The notes below the pieces were generated by a model. The model was not told the origin of the DNA. It ran no database searches and saw only the letters and a program-made list of their open reading frames with translations. From NCBI RefSeq assembly GCF_902497555.1, contig NZ_CABVGP010000002.1, positions 1,562,501-1,626,500 of the forward strand: a stretch of DNA of 64,000 bases. The letters run 5' to 3'. Position 1 is the first letter of the stretch, and every line of letters begins with the position of its first letter. This stretch comes from Amycolatopsis camponoti (GTDB lineage: Bacteria > Actinomycetota > Actinomycetes > Mycobacteriales > Pseudonocardiaceae). Below, in pieces: positions 57,194 to 64,000 of this stretch. Position numbers and translations under genes: made by a program.

Positions 57194-57618
57194 CTCGTGC
57201 TCCGGTCGCGCAGTGCGGTGTCGAGGGCGGCGAGGCCGGTGGCGGTGCGCAGGGACGGCGGGTCGAGCCGGCCGATGCGGTGGTCGTCTTCGCGCAGCGC
57301 GGTGACGAACCGGGCGATGCGCTCGGGTGCCGGGGTGATCGTGGGGCCGCCGAGGTAGCGCACGATGATGAGGTCTTCGCCGGAGCCGGTTTCGATGGCG
57401 GCGGCCCAGCCGTGGACTTCGTCCCACAGCAGGGCGACGTCGCGGTCGGGGTAACCGGGCAGGTGCTGGTCGAGGGCGACGTAGGCGGAGACCGGGGTGT
57501 CGTGGTCGACCGTGCAGGATTCGAGGCCGATGCCGAGTGCGGTGGTGACGTCGGCGAGGTAGTCCCACAGGGCGGTCAGGGCGGGGTGGCCGGTCGGGAT
57601 GCGCAGCGATGCGGTCAC
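57190..57618 (-). CDS. DUF6292-like protein
   Basis: A 142-residue protein: LWDYLADVTTALGIGLESCTVDHDTPVSAYVALDQHLPGYPDRDVALLWDEVHGWAAAIETGSGEDLIIVRYLGG and VARFV-like ARFVTALREDD. This pattern (ALD..LPGxPxRDxALLWDExxGWAxAxE) is characteristic of a family frequent in Pseudonocardiaceae and of unknown function (DUF6292). GTG at 57618 has GGAAGG eleven bases upstream. Co-translated with the DivIVA-like gene. Confidence 0.72.
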   Translation of the reverse strand: MTASLRIPTGHPALTALWDYLADVTTALGIGLESCTVDHDTPVSAYVALDQHLPGYPDRDVALLWDEVHGWAAAIETGSGEDLIIVRYLGGPTITPAPERIARFVTALREDDHRIGRLDPPSLRTATGLAALDTALRDRSTR

Positions 57619-57710
57619 GGGTGCGGATGCCTTCCAGGACAATGCTTTTGTGGCGGGTGGGCCGGCGCAGGACCGGGCCGGGGTTCCCGGTCCTGCGCCG
57701 GGCGGACTCG

Positions 57711-58151
57711 TCAGGCCCGGATTTCCTTGCGGTCGCCGGTGGTGCCGGCGATGTCGATGCGGCGGGGCTTGGCCTTCTCGGCGATCGGGATGCGCAGGGT
57801 CAGGACGCCGGCTTCGTAGCCGGCGGAGATGTGCTCGGTGTCGAGGGTGTCGCCGAGGAACAGCTGGCGGGAGAACACGCCGAGGGGCCGTTCGGAGACC
57901 TGCATCTGGACGTCGCCGCCGGGAACGGGCCGTCGTTCGGCCTTGACGGTCAGGACGTTGCGCTCGATGTCGAGCTCGATGGCCTCGGGGCTGACGCCGG
58001 GCAGGTCGAAGCAGACGACGAACTCCTCCCCGTCGCGGTAGGCGTCCATGGGCATCGCCGCCGGCTTGGACCAGGTGCCCGGGGTCGCGGTGCCGAGCAT
58101 CTGCTGGGCGAAGCGGTCCAGCTCACGGAACGGGTCGGTGCGCATCAACAT
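57711..58151 (-). CDS. Small heat-shock protein, Hsp20 family
   Basis: A 146-residue Hsp20/alpha-crystallin chaperone: [17 protein letters not shown] at the N-terminus, the alpha-crystallin domain with [90 protein letters not shown]. It holds unfolding proteins during heat or other stress. AGGAGGTGG precedes the ATG at 58151. Control by the MerR/HspR-like protein at 55992 is possible; I did not find a clear HAIR-type operator. Confidence 0.93.
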   Translation of the reverse strand: MLMRTDPFRELDRFAQQMLGTATPGTWSKPAAMPMDAYRDGEEFVVCFDLPGVSPEAIELDIERNVLTVKAERRPVPGGDVQMQVSERPLGVFSRQLFLGDTLDTEHISAGYEAGVLTLRIPIAEKAKPRRIDIAGTTGDRKEIRA

Positions 58152-58209
58152 GGGGTTCCACCTCCTGGCTCGATGATCTGGTGTCAACACGCACGACATT
58201 TCTAACATG

Positions 58210-58815
58210 TCATCGGAAGGATGACAAGTGCTGAGTCGTCGAAGGGATGACATCGGGCGGAGCCGGGTCGCTCAGGTAGTGGCGGATGACCGGCGTGACC
58301 CACGCTTCCAGCGCGTCACGGCCCATGTTCGCCAGTGGGGGCACCTTCAGCACGTAGCGCGAGATGGCCAGGCCGAGGATCTGTGACCCGAGGAGGGCGG
58401 CGCGCTCGGCCGCGCGATCCGGGGCGATCGCGGCCACGGCCGGCGCGACCTGGTCCGTGAACAGCTCCAGCATCTTCGCCGCCGCCGCTTCGCTGGTCGT
58501 TGCCGCGCGCAGCAACGACAGGAACCCCGCGTCGTTCTCCCAGACGTCGAAGAAGCGCGGCATCAGCACGCGCCCGAGGTCCTCGGCCGGGACGTCGGTG
58601 AGATCGGGCAGGTTCAGGGTGAACTCCGCCGCCGCCGCGAAAAGGCCTTCCTTCGTACCGAAATAGCGGATCACCATCGCCGGGTCCACGCCGACGTCCG
58701 CGGCCACGTCGCGCAGGCGGACCCGGTCGAACCCCTGGGCGCCGAAGCGCTTCCGGGCGGCCTCGAGGATCGCGGCGCGGGTCGCGGGGGCGGAACGGCG
58801 GCGGGTCTCGGTCAT
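58210..58815 (-). CDS. TetR-family repressor
   Basis: A 201-residue TetR protein. The HTH is [52 protein letters not shown] (residues 13-65); the ligand domain belongs to the TetR_C_17-like group ([32 protein letters not shown]). Divergent from the FAD hydroxylase gene, with two matching inverted repeats between. ATG at 58815 chosen; a GTG-type extension upstream would enter the first operator. Confidence 0.92.
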   Translation of the reverse strand: MTETRRRSAPATRAAILEAARKRFGAQGFDRVRLRDVAADVGVDPAMVIRYFGTKEGLFAAAAEFTLNLPDLTDVPAEDLGRVLMPRFFDVWENDAGFLSLLRAATTSEAAAAKMLELFTDQVAPAVAAIAPDRAAERAALLGSQILGLAISRYVLKVPPLANMGRDALEAWVTPVIRHYLSDPAPPDVIPSTTQHLSSFR

Positions 58816-58826
58816 GCCGCCAGCAT

Positions 58827-58892
58827 AAGTCACTGGCGGTTGACTTGCGCTCTCGACAGCCGTTACCGTCTAAGTCACCCGTCGTTGACTTA
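58827..58892. promoter_or_regulatory. Two TetR operators in divergent promoter
   Basis: Operator 1: AAGTCA (58827-58832) and TGACTT (58841-58846). Operator 2: TAAGTCA (58871-58877) and TGACTTA (58886-58892). Both have arms reading the same and an 8-bp spacer (CTGGCGGT and CCCGTCGT). Their centres are 45 bp apart. Operator 2 abuts the AGGAGG of the hydroxylase gene and operator 1 abuts the repressor start, so both genes are probably repressed together. Confidence 0.85.
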
Positions 58893-58903
58893 GGAGGTTT
58901 CCG

Positions 58904-60319
58904 ATGGACACCGTGGACGTCGTCGTGGTCGGGGGTGGCCCGACGGGCTGCATGCTGGCCGGGGAGGTGGCGCGGGCGGGCCGGTCGGTCGTGGTCGTCG
59001 AGAAGCACGCGGAGGCCTCGCCGCTGAGCCGGGCGTTCGGGACCCACGCCCGGACGCTGGAGGTGCTGGACGCCCGCGGCCTCGCCGACGAACTGGTCGC
59101 CACGGGCACCCGGGCGGGCAGCCTGAGCCTGTGGAAGAGCGCGGGCCTCGACCTGACCCGGCTGCCGTCGCGGTTCCCGTTCCTCCTGGTCACGCCGCAG
59201 CTCAAAGTGGACACGCTGCTCGAGAAGTACGCGCGGGACCACGGCACGCAGATCGTGCGCGGCGCCGAGGTCACGCACCTCGACCGGCGGGACGACGGCG
59301 TCGTCGTGCGGGCCCGGTCCGCGGCCGGGGAAGCGGCGTGGAAGGCGTCCTACGTGGTGGCCGCCGACGGCGCGCACAGCACCGTCCGGCGGCTGACCGG
59401 CACGAGCTTCCCCGGCAAGGTCCTGCTGAATTCGATCGTGCTCGCCGACGCGTGGCTCGCCGATCCGCCCGGTGCGGTCATCACCGTGGACGCCGTCAAG
59501 GACAGCTTCGCGTTCCTCGCGCCGTTCGGCGACGGGTGGTTCCGCGTCATCGCCTGGGATCGGCGCCACGAAAGCGATCCGAGCCTGGAACCCGGGCTGG
59601 TGCGCGACATCCTGCGGCGGACTATGGGTACCGATTTCGGCATGGGGGAGGTCCGCTGGATCTCCCGGTTCCGCAGTGACGAACGGCAGATCGGCGCGTA
59701 CCGCTCGGGTCGCGTGTTCTTCGCCGGCGACGCCGCGCACGTCCACTCGCCCGCGGGCGGGCAGGGCATGAACACGGGCATCCAGGACGCGGCCAACCTC
59801 GGCTGGAAACTCGCCGCCGTCCTCGACGGCGCCGACCCGGCGATCCTCGACACCTACCAGGCCGAACGGCACCCGGTCGGCAAGCTGGTGCTGCGCACGA
59901 GCGGCGCCACGATCCGGATGATGACGCTGCGGGCGTGGCCGGCGCGCATGCTCCGCACCCACCTGATCGGCGCGTTGCTGCGCAGCACCCGGTTCTCCCG
60001 CAAGGCCGCCGGGATGTTCACCGGGACCGGGATCCGCTACCGCCGGACGTCGTCCGAGCACCGGTTGGCCGGGGCGCCCGTACGGGAGATTCCGTTGCGG
60101 GACGGGCGATTGCCGGAAGCGTTGCGCCACGGCGGGTTCGTCCTGGTCGCGGGCAAGGACGCCGGGCACGTGCCCGCGCCGGTGCCGGTGGTGCACCGCA
60201 CCGACGCCGGGCCGGGGCTGCTGGTGCGCCCGGACGGCTACATCGCCTGGGCCGGCGACGTCCGGTCCGGGGACTGGGCGGCCGTCCTCGAACGGTGGAC
60301 CGGGCGGAGGGCGGGCTGA
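58904..60319 (+). CDS. FAD-dependent aromatic hydroxylase (PgaE/RdmE-like)
   Basis: A 471-residue class A flavoprotein monooxygenase. FAD motif VVVVGGGPTGCMLAGEVARAG (residues 6-26), the DG motif VVAADGAHSTVRRLTG, and the second FAD motif RVFFAGDAAHVHSPAGGQGMNTGIQDAANLGWKLAAVLDG near residue 280. A thioredoxin-like C-terminal domain is partly present. It hydroxylates phenolic compounds with NADPH and oxygen, here more likely for detoxification or catabolism given the TetR control. AGGAGG precedes the ATG. The stop overlaps the next start (TGATG). Confidence 0.92.
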   Translation: MDTVDVVVVGGGPTGCMLAGEVARAGRSVVVVEKHAEASPLSRAFGTHARTLEVLDARGLADELVATGTRAGSLSLWKSAGLDLTRLPSRFPFLLVTPQLKVDTLLEKYARDHGTQIVRGAEVTHLDRRDDGVVVRARSAAGEAAWKASYVVAADGAHSTVRRLTGTSFPGKVLLNSIVLADAWLADPPGAVITVDAVKDSFAFLAPFGDGWFRVIAWDRRHESDPSLEPGLVRDILRRTMGTDFGMGEVRWISRFRSDERQIGAYRSGRVFFAGDAAHVHSPAGGQGMNTGIQDAANLGWKLAAVLDGADPAILDTYQAERHPVGKLVLRTSGATIRMMTLRAWPARMLRTHLIGALLRSTRFSRKAAGMFTGTGIRYRRTSSEHRLAGAPVREIPLRDGRLPEALRHGGFVLVAGKDAGHVPAPVPVVHRTDAGPGLLVRPDGYIAWAGDVRSGDWAAVLERWTGRRAG

Positions 60320-60654
60320 TGCAGGTCGTCGTCATCCGCTTCACCGTGCGCGAAGAGTGGGCCGGCCGATGGCTGGACCTCGTCGGCGAGTTCACCCGCG
60401 CGACGCGGGCCGAGGACAGCAACCTCTGGTTCTGGTGGGCGCGCAGCGTCGACGAACCGAACGTCTTCTTCCTCTTGGAGGGCCATCGCGAGGACGGCGT
60501 CGAGGCGCACCTGAGGTCGCCGCTCATCCCGAAGATCCGCCGCGAGTGGCCGGCCGCGCTCGTCGAGACGCCGCGGGTGCTCATGACGACCCTGCCCGGG
60601 AACGACTGGCCGGAACTGGCTCTGCTGCCCGTGCCGGGGGCTTCCGGCGGCTGA
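60319..60654 (+). CDS. ABM-domain putative quinol monooxygenase
   Basis: A 111-residue ferredoxin-like-fold protein: VVVIRFTVREEWAGRWLDLVGEFTRATRAEDSNLWFWWARSVDEPNVFFLLEGHREDGVEAHLRSPLIPKI. This matches antibiotic-biosynthesis-monooxygenase (YgiN-like) proteins that act on quinols without cofactor. Coupled to the FAD hydroxylase (TGATG), it may oxidise the hydroquinone made by that enzyme. Confidence 0.87.
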   Translation: MQVVVIRFTVREEWAGRWLDLVGEFTRATRAEDSNLWFWWARSVDEPNVFFLLEGHREDGVEAHLRSPLIPKIRREWPAALVETPRVLMTTLPGNDWPELALLPVPGASGG

Positions 60655-60705
60655 TCCACGGCCGGGTGAACTGCGGCGGAGATGATGTACGCGCCTGTAC
60701 ACCAC

Positions 60706-60723
60706 ACCTACTCGCTGGTAGGT
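60706..60723. promoter_or_regulatory. Inverted repeat upstream of the lipase-like gene
   Basis: ACCTAC (60706-60711) and GTAGGT (60718-60723) are perfect arms with a 6-bp spacer, 44 bp before the lipase-like start. The layout suits a TetR-type operator; the TetR gene at 62156, directly after the lipase-like gene, is a possible partner. Confidence 0.55.
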
Positions 60724-60766
60724 TACCGGCCGTCCGGTGTTCCGCCTCATGATTCAAAGGGGAGTC

Positions 60767-62080
60767 ATGATCCGAAAGCCCGCCCGCGTACCGGCGCTCG
60801 CCGCCGCGCTCGCGCTGGTCCTCGCCGCCGTGCCCGCCGGGACGGCCGCCGCGCAACCGTCGTCCGATTCCTTCTACTCCTACGACGGTGCCGCGCCGCT
60901 GTCGTCGTTCGCGCCGGGGACCGTGCTGAAGACCCGGACGCTGAGCTACCACGTCGTCGGCATCCCGACGCCGGTGCGGGCCGTCCAGCTGCTCTACCGC
61001 ACCACCGACGCCCAGGGCCGGCCGACCGCGAACGTCACCTCGGTGGTCCGCAGCACCACCGGCGACACCACCAAGGCCGTCTCGTACCAGTCGGCCTACG
61101 ACTCGCTCGATCCCGCGGACGCGCCGTCGCGGGCGATCGCCGGCGACGTCACCCTGGGCGGCCTGCTGCCCAACGGCGAGTCGCTGCTGCTCACCCCGGC
61201 GCTCCTGCTGGGCTACAACGTCGTCGTGCCCGACACCGAGGGGCCGAGCGCCGACTTCGCGGCGGGGCCGGAGTACGGCGCCACCACGCTCGACTCGATC
61301 CGCGCCGCGACGAGCTCGCCGGCGACCGGCATGGACGACCGCACGAAGTTCGGTCTCCTCGGCTATTCGGGCGGCGCCATCGCCACCGGGTGGGCGGCCG
61401 CGCTCGCGCCCGGCTACGCCCCGGACGTCAACCGGAACCTCGTCGGGTTCACCGAAGGCGGCGTGCTCGTCGACCCCGCGCACAACCTGAAGTACGTCGC
61501 CGGCAGCCCGGTCTGGTCCGGTGTCATCCCGATGGCGCTGATCGGCGTCGCCCGCGGCTACGACATCGACCTGAAGCCCTACGCGAGCGCGTACGGCTTG
61601 AAGGTGCTGGAGGAGCTGAAGAACGCGTCGATCATCGACGCGCTGGGCCGCTACCCCGGACTGACCTGGCAGAAGATCGCGAAGCCGGAATACGCGAACC
61701 CGAACTCCGTGCCGCCGTTCGTCGCGGCGGTCAACCAGGTCAACATCGGCTCGGCGCCGACGCCGTCGATCCCGGGCTTCATCGCGCAGGGCAACGCGGG
61801 AATCCTCGAAGGCACCGTCGCCGGGCCGCCGGGCATCGGCGGCGGCGACGGGGTGATGGTCGCCGGTGACGTCCGGGCGCTGGCCCGCCAGTACTGCGCG
61901 ACCGGCAACGGCTCGATCTCCTACCAGCAGTACGACTTGCTCAGCCACGTCGGTGGCGCGGCGGCGTGGGCGCCGGCGGCGATCGCCTGGCTCGCCGACC
62001 GGTTCGCGGGCAAGCCGGCGCCGTCGAGCTGCGGGCGGATCCCGGCGGGCAACTCATTGGCACCGGAACAGCCGGCCTGA
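60767..62080 (+). CDS. Secreted lipase-like alpha/beta hydrolase (LIP family)
   Basis: A 437-residue secreted protein. The signal peptide MIRKPARVPALAAALALVLAAVPAGTAAAQ is cleaved near residue 30. The mature part matches secretory lipases: FYSYDGAAPLSSFAPGTVLKTRTLSYHVVGIPTPVRAVQLLYRTTDAQGRPTANVTSV, LLGYNVVVPDTEGPSADFAAGPEYGATTLDSIRAA, and the nucleophile elbow FGLLGYSGGAIATGWAA (GYSGG). QGNAGILEG-type late motifs and SHVGG near the end supply the acid and His. GGGGAG precedes the ATG. Likely degrades extracellular lipids or esters. Confidence 0.9.
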   Translation: MIRKPARVPALAAALALVLAAVPAGTAAAQPSSDSFYSYDGAAPLSSFAPGTVLKTRTLSYHVVGIPTPVRAVQLLYRTTDAQGRPTANVTSVVRSTTGDTTKAVSYQSAYDSLDPADAPSRAIAGDVTLGGLLPNGESLLLTPALLLGYNVVVPDTEGPSADFAAGPEYGATTLDSIRAATSSPATGMDDRTKFGLLGYSGGAIATGWAAALAPGYAPDVNRNLVGFTEGGVLVDPAHNLKYVAGSPVWSGVIPMALIGVARGYDIDLKPYASAYGLKVLEELKNASIIDALGRYPGLTWQKIAKPEYANPNSVPPFVAAVNQVNIGSAPTPSIPGFIAQGNAGILEGTVAGPPGIGGGDGVMVAGDVRALARQYCATGNGSISYQQYDLLSHVGGAAAWAPAAIAWLADRFAGKPAPSSCGRIPAGNSLAPEQPA

Positions 62081-62155
62081 TCGCGGGTCCGGCGCACGGA
62101 CCGTCCGTGCGCCGGACCACCCGGCCGGCCCGGTCCGCGCGGTACGGTTCCGCGC

Positions 62156-62830
62156 GTGACGACCCGGGACCGCAAGCTGCCCAAGGGCCCGCACAGCCTG
62201 AGCCGCGAAGAGGTGGCCGAGGCCCAGCGCGCCCGCCTGGTCGAGGCGGTGCTGGCCAACGTCGGCGAACGCGGGTACGCGGCCACGACGGTCGGCCACG
62301 TGACGGCGGCCGCGGGCGTGTCCCGCACGTCGTTCTACGAGCAGTTCGCCGACAAGGAAGCGGCATTCCTCGCGGCCTACCGCACGGTGACGGCGGAGTT
62401 CCTCGAGCAGGGCGTGGCGCTGGCACTGGCGGCGCCGAACCCGCTGGCGGCGGTCACGGCCTGCGGCGACTTCGTGGTCGGCTACGTGCGCCGGCACCCG
62501 GTGGTCGCCCGCGCGGTCCTGCTGGAGATCCACGCGCTCGGTGACGCCGGCCTCGAAGCGCGTGAAGAAGTCCTGCGCGCGGGCGAGGCGGTGTTCGACC
62601 GGACGGCGAGCTGGCTGCGCACCACCGAACCGGACTTGGCGCCCCCGCCGCCGTTCACCGCCCGCACGGTCGTCGCCGCGACGATCGAACTGCTGACCCA
62701 GGCGATCTGGCTCGCCACGGAAGAGGCCTACGACCAGGCTCGCGAGGCGGTCCGCCACACCTGGCTGCTCGGCCTGTTCGGGCACGGTGCCATTCCCGCG
62801 AGTGCCGGCGGGCGCGCTCTGCGACGGTGA
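62156..62830 (+). CDS. TetR-family regulator
   Basis: A 224-residue TetR protein with a basic N-terminal extension. The HTH is RLVEAVLANVGERGYAATTVGHVTAAAGVSRTSFYEQFADKEAAFLAAYRTV (about residues 27-78). GTG start at 62156, 76 bp after the lipase-like gene, same strand. Convergent with the amidohydrolase gene. Candidate regulator of the lipase-like gene through the repeat at 60706. Confidence 0.9.
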   Translation: MTTRDRKLPKGPHSLSREEVAEAQRARLVEAVLANVGERGYAATTVGHVTAAAGVSRTSFYEQFADKEAAFLAAYRTVTAEFLEQGVALALAAPNPLAAVTACGDFVVGYVRRHPVVARAVLLEIHALGDAGLEAREEVLRAGEAVFDRTASWLRTTEPDLAPPPPFTARTVVAATIELLTQAIWLATEEAYDQAREAVRHTWLLGLFGHGAIPASAGGRALRR

Positions 62831-62884
62831 AGCGTTCGCCCGCCGCCCGCACACCGGCGAGGTGACGTTCCGGGACGAGCTGCG

Positions 62885-64000
62885 TCACGGCTGCTCGAGA
62901 CGGCTGCCCCGGCGCCAGATCGCGCGGGTGTTCAGCGTGTCGCCGATGGTCGTCGTCGGGTCGCCGTCGACCAGCAGGAGGTCGGCGCGGAGTCCTTCGG
63001 CGACGCGTCCGCGGTCGGCGAGGCCGAAGCGGCGGGCCGTGGTCGCCGTCGCGGCGCGCAAGGCCCGCTCGGGCGTCAGGCCGGCCGCCACGAGGTACTG
63101 CAGTTCCTGGTGCAGGCTCGCGCCGTGTGCCAGACCGCCGAAGAACGTCTCCGCCATCGACGCGTCGGTGCCGGCCAGGATGTCCACGCCCGCGGCGGCC
63201 AGCGCCCCCACCGTCTCCAGGACGTCTTCGAGCTTGCCCTGCGGGTAGCGGCCGTAGCTGGAGCGCAGGGTTTCGTCCCACTTCGCGTCGAGGCGGCGGG
63301 CGACGCGGGGGTCGTCGGCGAGGGTGCTGCCGGTGATGCCCGTCATCGACGCGTCGAGGCAGACGCACGGCACGACGAACATCCCCGCCTCGGCGATCAG
63401 GTCCACGATCTCGGTGGTGTGCGGCCGGTCCATGAACACGTGGACGACACCGTCGATGCCGGCCTCGGCGGCCATCCGGGTGGCGTCGAGGGTCAGCGTG
63501 TGCGCCACCGTGAGGGCGCCGTACTTCTTGGCCTCGGCGACGCCCGCGTCCAGCGTGGCCTGGTCGAGCATCGGCAGCCCGGGGTGTCCCTCGACGCTGC
63601 CGTCGTCGATCATGAACTTGATGTAGTCGGACCCGCGCGCCAGGAGCTGCGGGACGAACGCGGCGGCCTGCTCCGGCGTGGTGGAGAACGGCATCAGCGG
63701 CATGACCGGCGGCAGGTTCCCGGCCGGCCGGAAGCCCTCCGGCATCAGCTCGCTGGGGTGGCCACCGGGCGGGGTGATGGCGAAACCGGACGACCGGATG
63801 TCGGCGACCGTGTCGTCCTCGGTGAGGTGCGCCCGGTTCTCGCGCGTGTTCATGCCCTGCATCTCCAGCTCGGTGGTGACGCCGAACCGCAGGGCCAGCG
63901 CCTGGGAGCCGGGCGCGGAGTGGACGTGCGCGTCGATCAGCCCGGGCAGCAGGGTCGCGCCCCGGCCGTCGACGACTTCGGCGCCGTCGGGCACCTCGCC
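62885..64000 (-). CDS. Amidohydrolase (imidazolonepropionase-like), partial at window edge
   Basis: The C-terminal 370 or so residues of an amidohydrolase-1 family metalloenzyme; the N-terminus lies beyond 64000. Metal motif LLPGLIDAHVHSAPGS, likely carbamylated lysine region SDYIKFMIDD, LTVAHTLT, and the metal Asp in ILAGTDAS, followed by RADLLLVDGDPTTTI. Relatives are prolidase/imidazolonepropionase-like hydrolases of peptides or ring amides, many acting on xenobiotics. Substrate cannot be set from sequence. Confidence 0.87.
   Translation of the reverse strand, partial: GEVPDGAEVVDGRGATLLPGLIDAHVHSAPGSQALALRFGVTTELEMQGMNTRENRAHLTEDDTVADIRSSGFAITPPGGHPSELMPEGFRPAGNLPPVMPLMPFSTTPEQAAAFVPQLLARGSDYIKFMIDDGSVEGHPGLPMLDQATLDAGVAEAKKYGALTVAHTLTLDATRMAAEAGIDGVVHVFMDRPHTTEIVDLIAEAGMFVVPCVCLDASMTGITGSTLADDPRVARRLDAKWDETLRSSYGRYPQGKLEDVLETVGALAAAGVDILAGTDASMAETFFGGLAHGASLHQELQYLVAAGLTPERALRAATATTARRFGLADRGRVAEGLRADLLLVDGDPTTTIGDTLNTRAIWRRGSRLEQP

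Overview
The window is uniformly GC-rich and strongly biased to G/C third positions. It uses many GTG starts and ATGA/GTGA-coupled operons, and its gene families are typical of actinomycetes: type II PKS accessory proteins, tandem P450s, MbtH, a DUF6292-like protein and SsuABC-type uptake. This suggests a Pseudonocardiaceae-type actinomycete, possibly Amycolatopsis-like. The genus is an inference, because no rRNA or housekeeping marker is present.

Positions 1-25829 hold the right-hand part of a biosynthetic gene cluster for an aromatic (type II) polyketide that appears to be decorated with an amino acid and a deoxysugar. A leftward operon (5887 to beyond 1) carries two SchA/CurD-like proteins, a metal-dependent amidohydrolase-type enzyme, a DapF-type amino-acid epimerase, a beta-hydroxyacid dehydrogenase, a small membrane protein, a TcmI-type cyclase, a cupin and a chain-length factor cut by the window edge. 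The divergent operon (6079-9883) encodes a free-standing adenylation-PCP didomain, a P450 and a ketoreductase, an arrangement resembling the modules that beta-hydroxylate a PCP-bound amino acid. Export and its control follow: an MFS pump with a Gly/Pro-rich tail, flanked by two nearly identical MarR proteins (9859-12425). Next come a P450, an acyl-AMP ligase with an MbtH domain fused to its C-terminus, an SDR-fold protein without catalytic residues, and a glycosyltransferase. A five-gene operon of three P450s plus deoxysugar 2,3-dehydratase and ketoreductase genes comes next, then an XRE/NB-ARC regulator. A roughly 100-bp promoter element occurs twice (5974 and, inverted, 16403) and may tie the operons together.

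Positions 25904-29311 look like a recombination scar. They contain broken DinB and PobA-like genes, a degraded hypothetical gene, a secreted GH54 arabinofuranosidase under a perfect LacI-type palindrome, and a fragment of a carbohydrate-binding module.

Positions 29312-40004 are ordinary accessory chromosome: a large DUF4132-type protein, MerR, LysR with a divergent SDR, MarR with a divergent membrane protein, a membrane-anchored pentapeptide-repeat protein, a RibD-like reductase and an ECF sigma factor with a SnoaL-like tail.

Positions 40137-53915 form a large organosulfur-scavenging locus. Its parts are two sulfonate-type binding proteins with one permease and one ATPase, an AprA-like flavoprotein with an AprB-like ferredoxin, two luciferase-like FMN monooxygenases, a flavin reductase, a BisC-type molybdoenzyme, an RrF2 regulator, a cupin, a DsbA-fold protein, an alpha/beta hydrolase and a divergent acyl-CoA-dehydrogenase-fold monooxygenase.

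Positions 53952-58151 include a MarR/DoxX pair, a chimeric SDR-hydrolase gene that looks like a deletion product, and a 570-bp gene-free stretch. That stretch reads as a large structured RNA ending in an intrinsic terminator only 14 bp before a MerR-like gene. A small operon of a hypothetical, a DivIVA-like and a DUF6292-like protein follows, then an Hsp20 gene. The last part (58210-64000) holds a TetR repressor with two copies of its likely operator in front of an FAD hydroxylase, an ABM-type monooxygenase, a secreted lipase-like protein, a second TetR and an amidohydrolase cut by the right edge.
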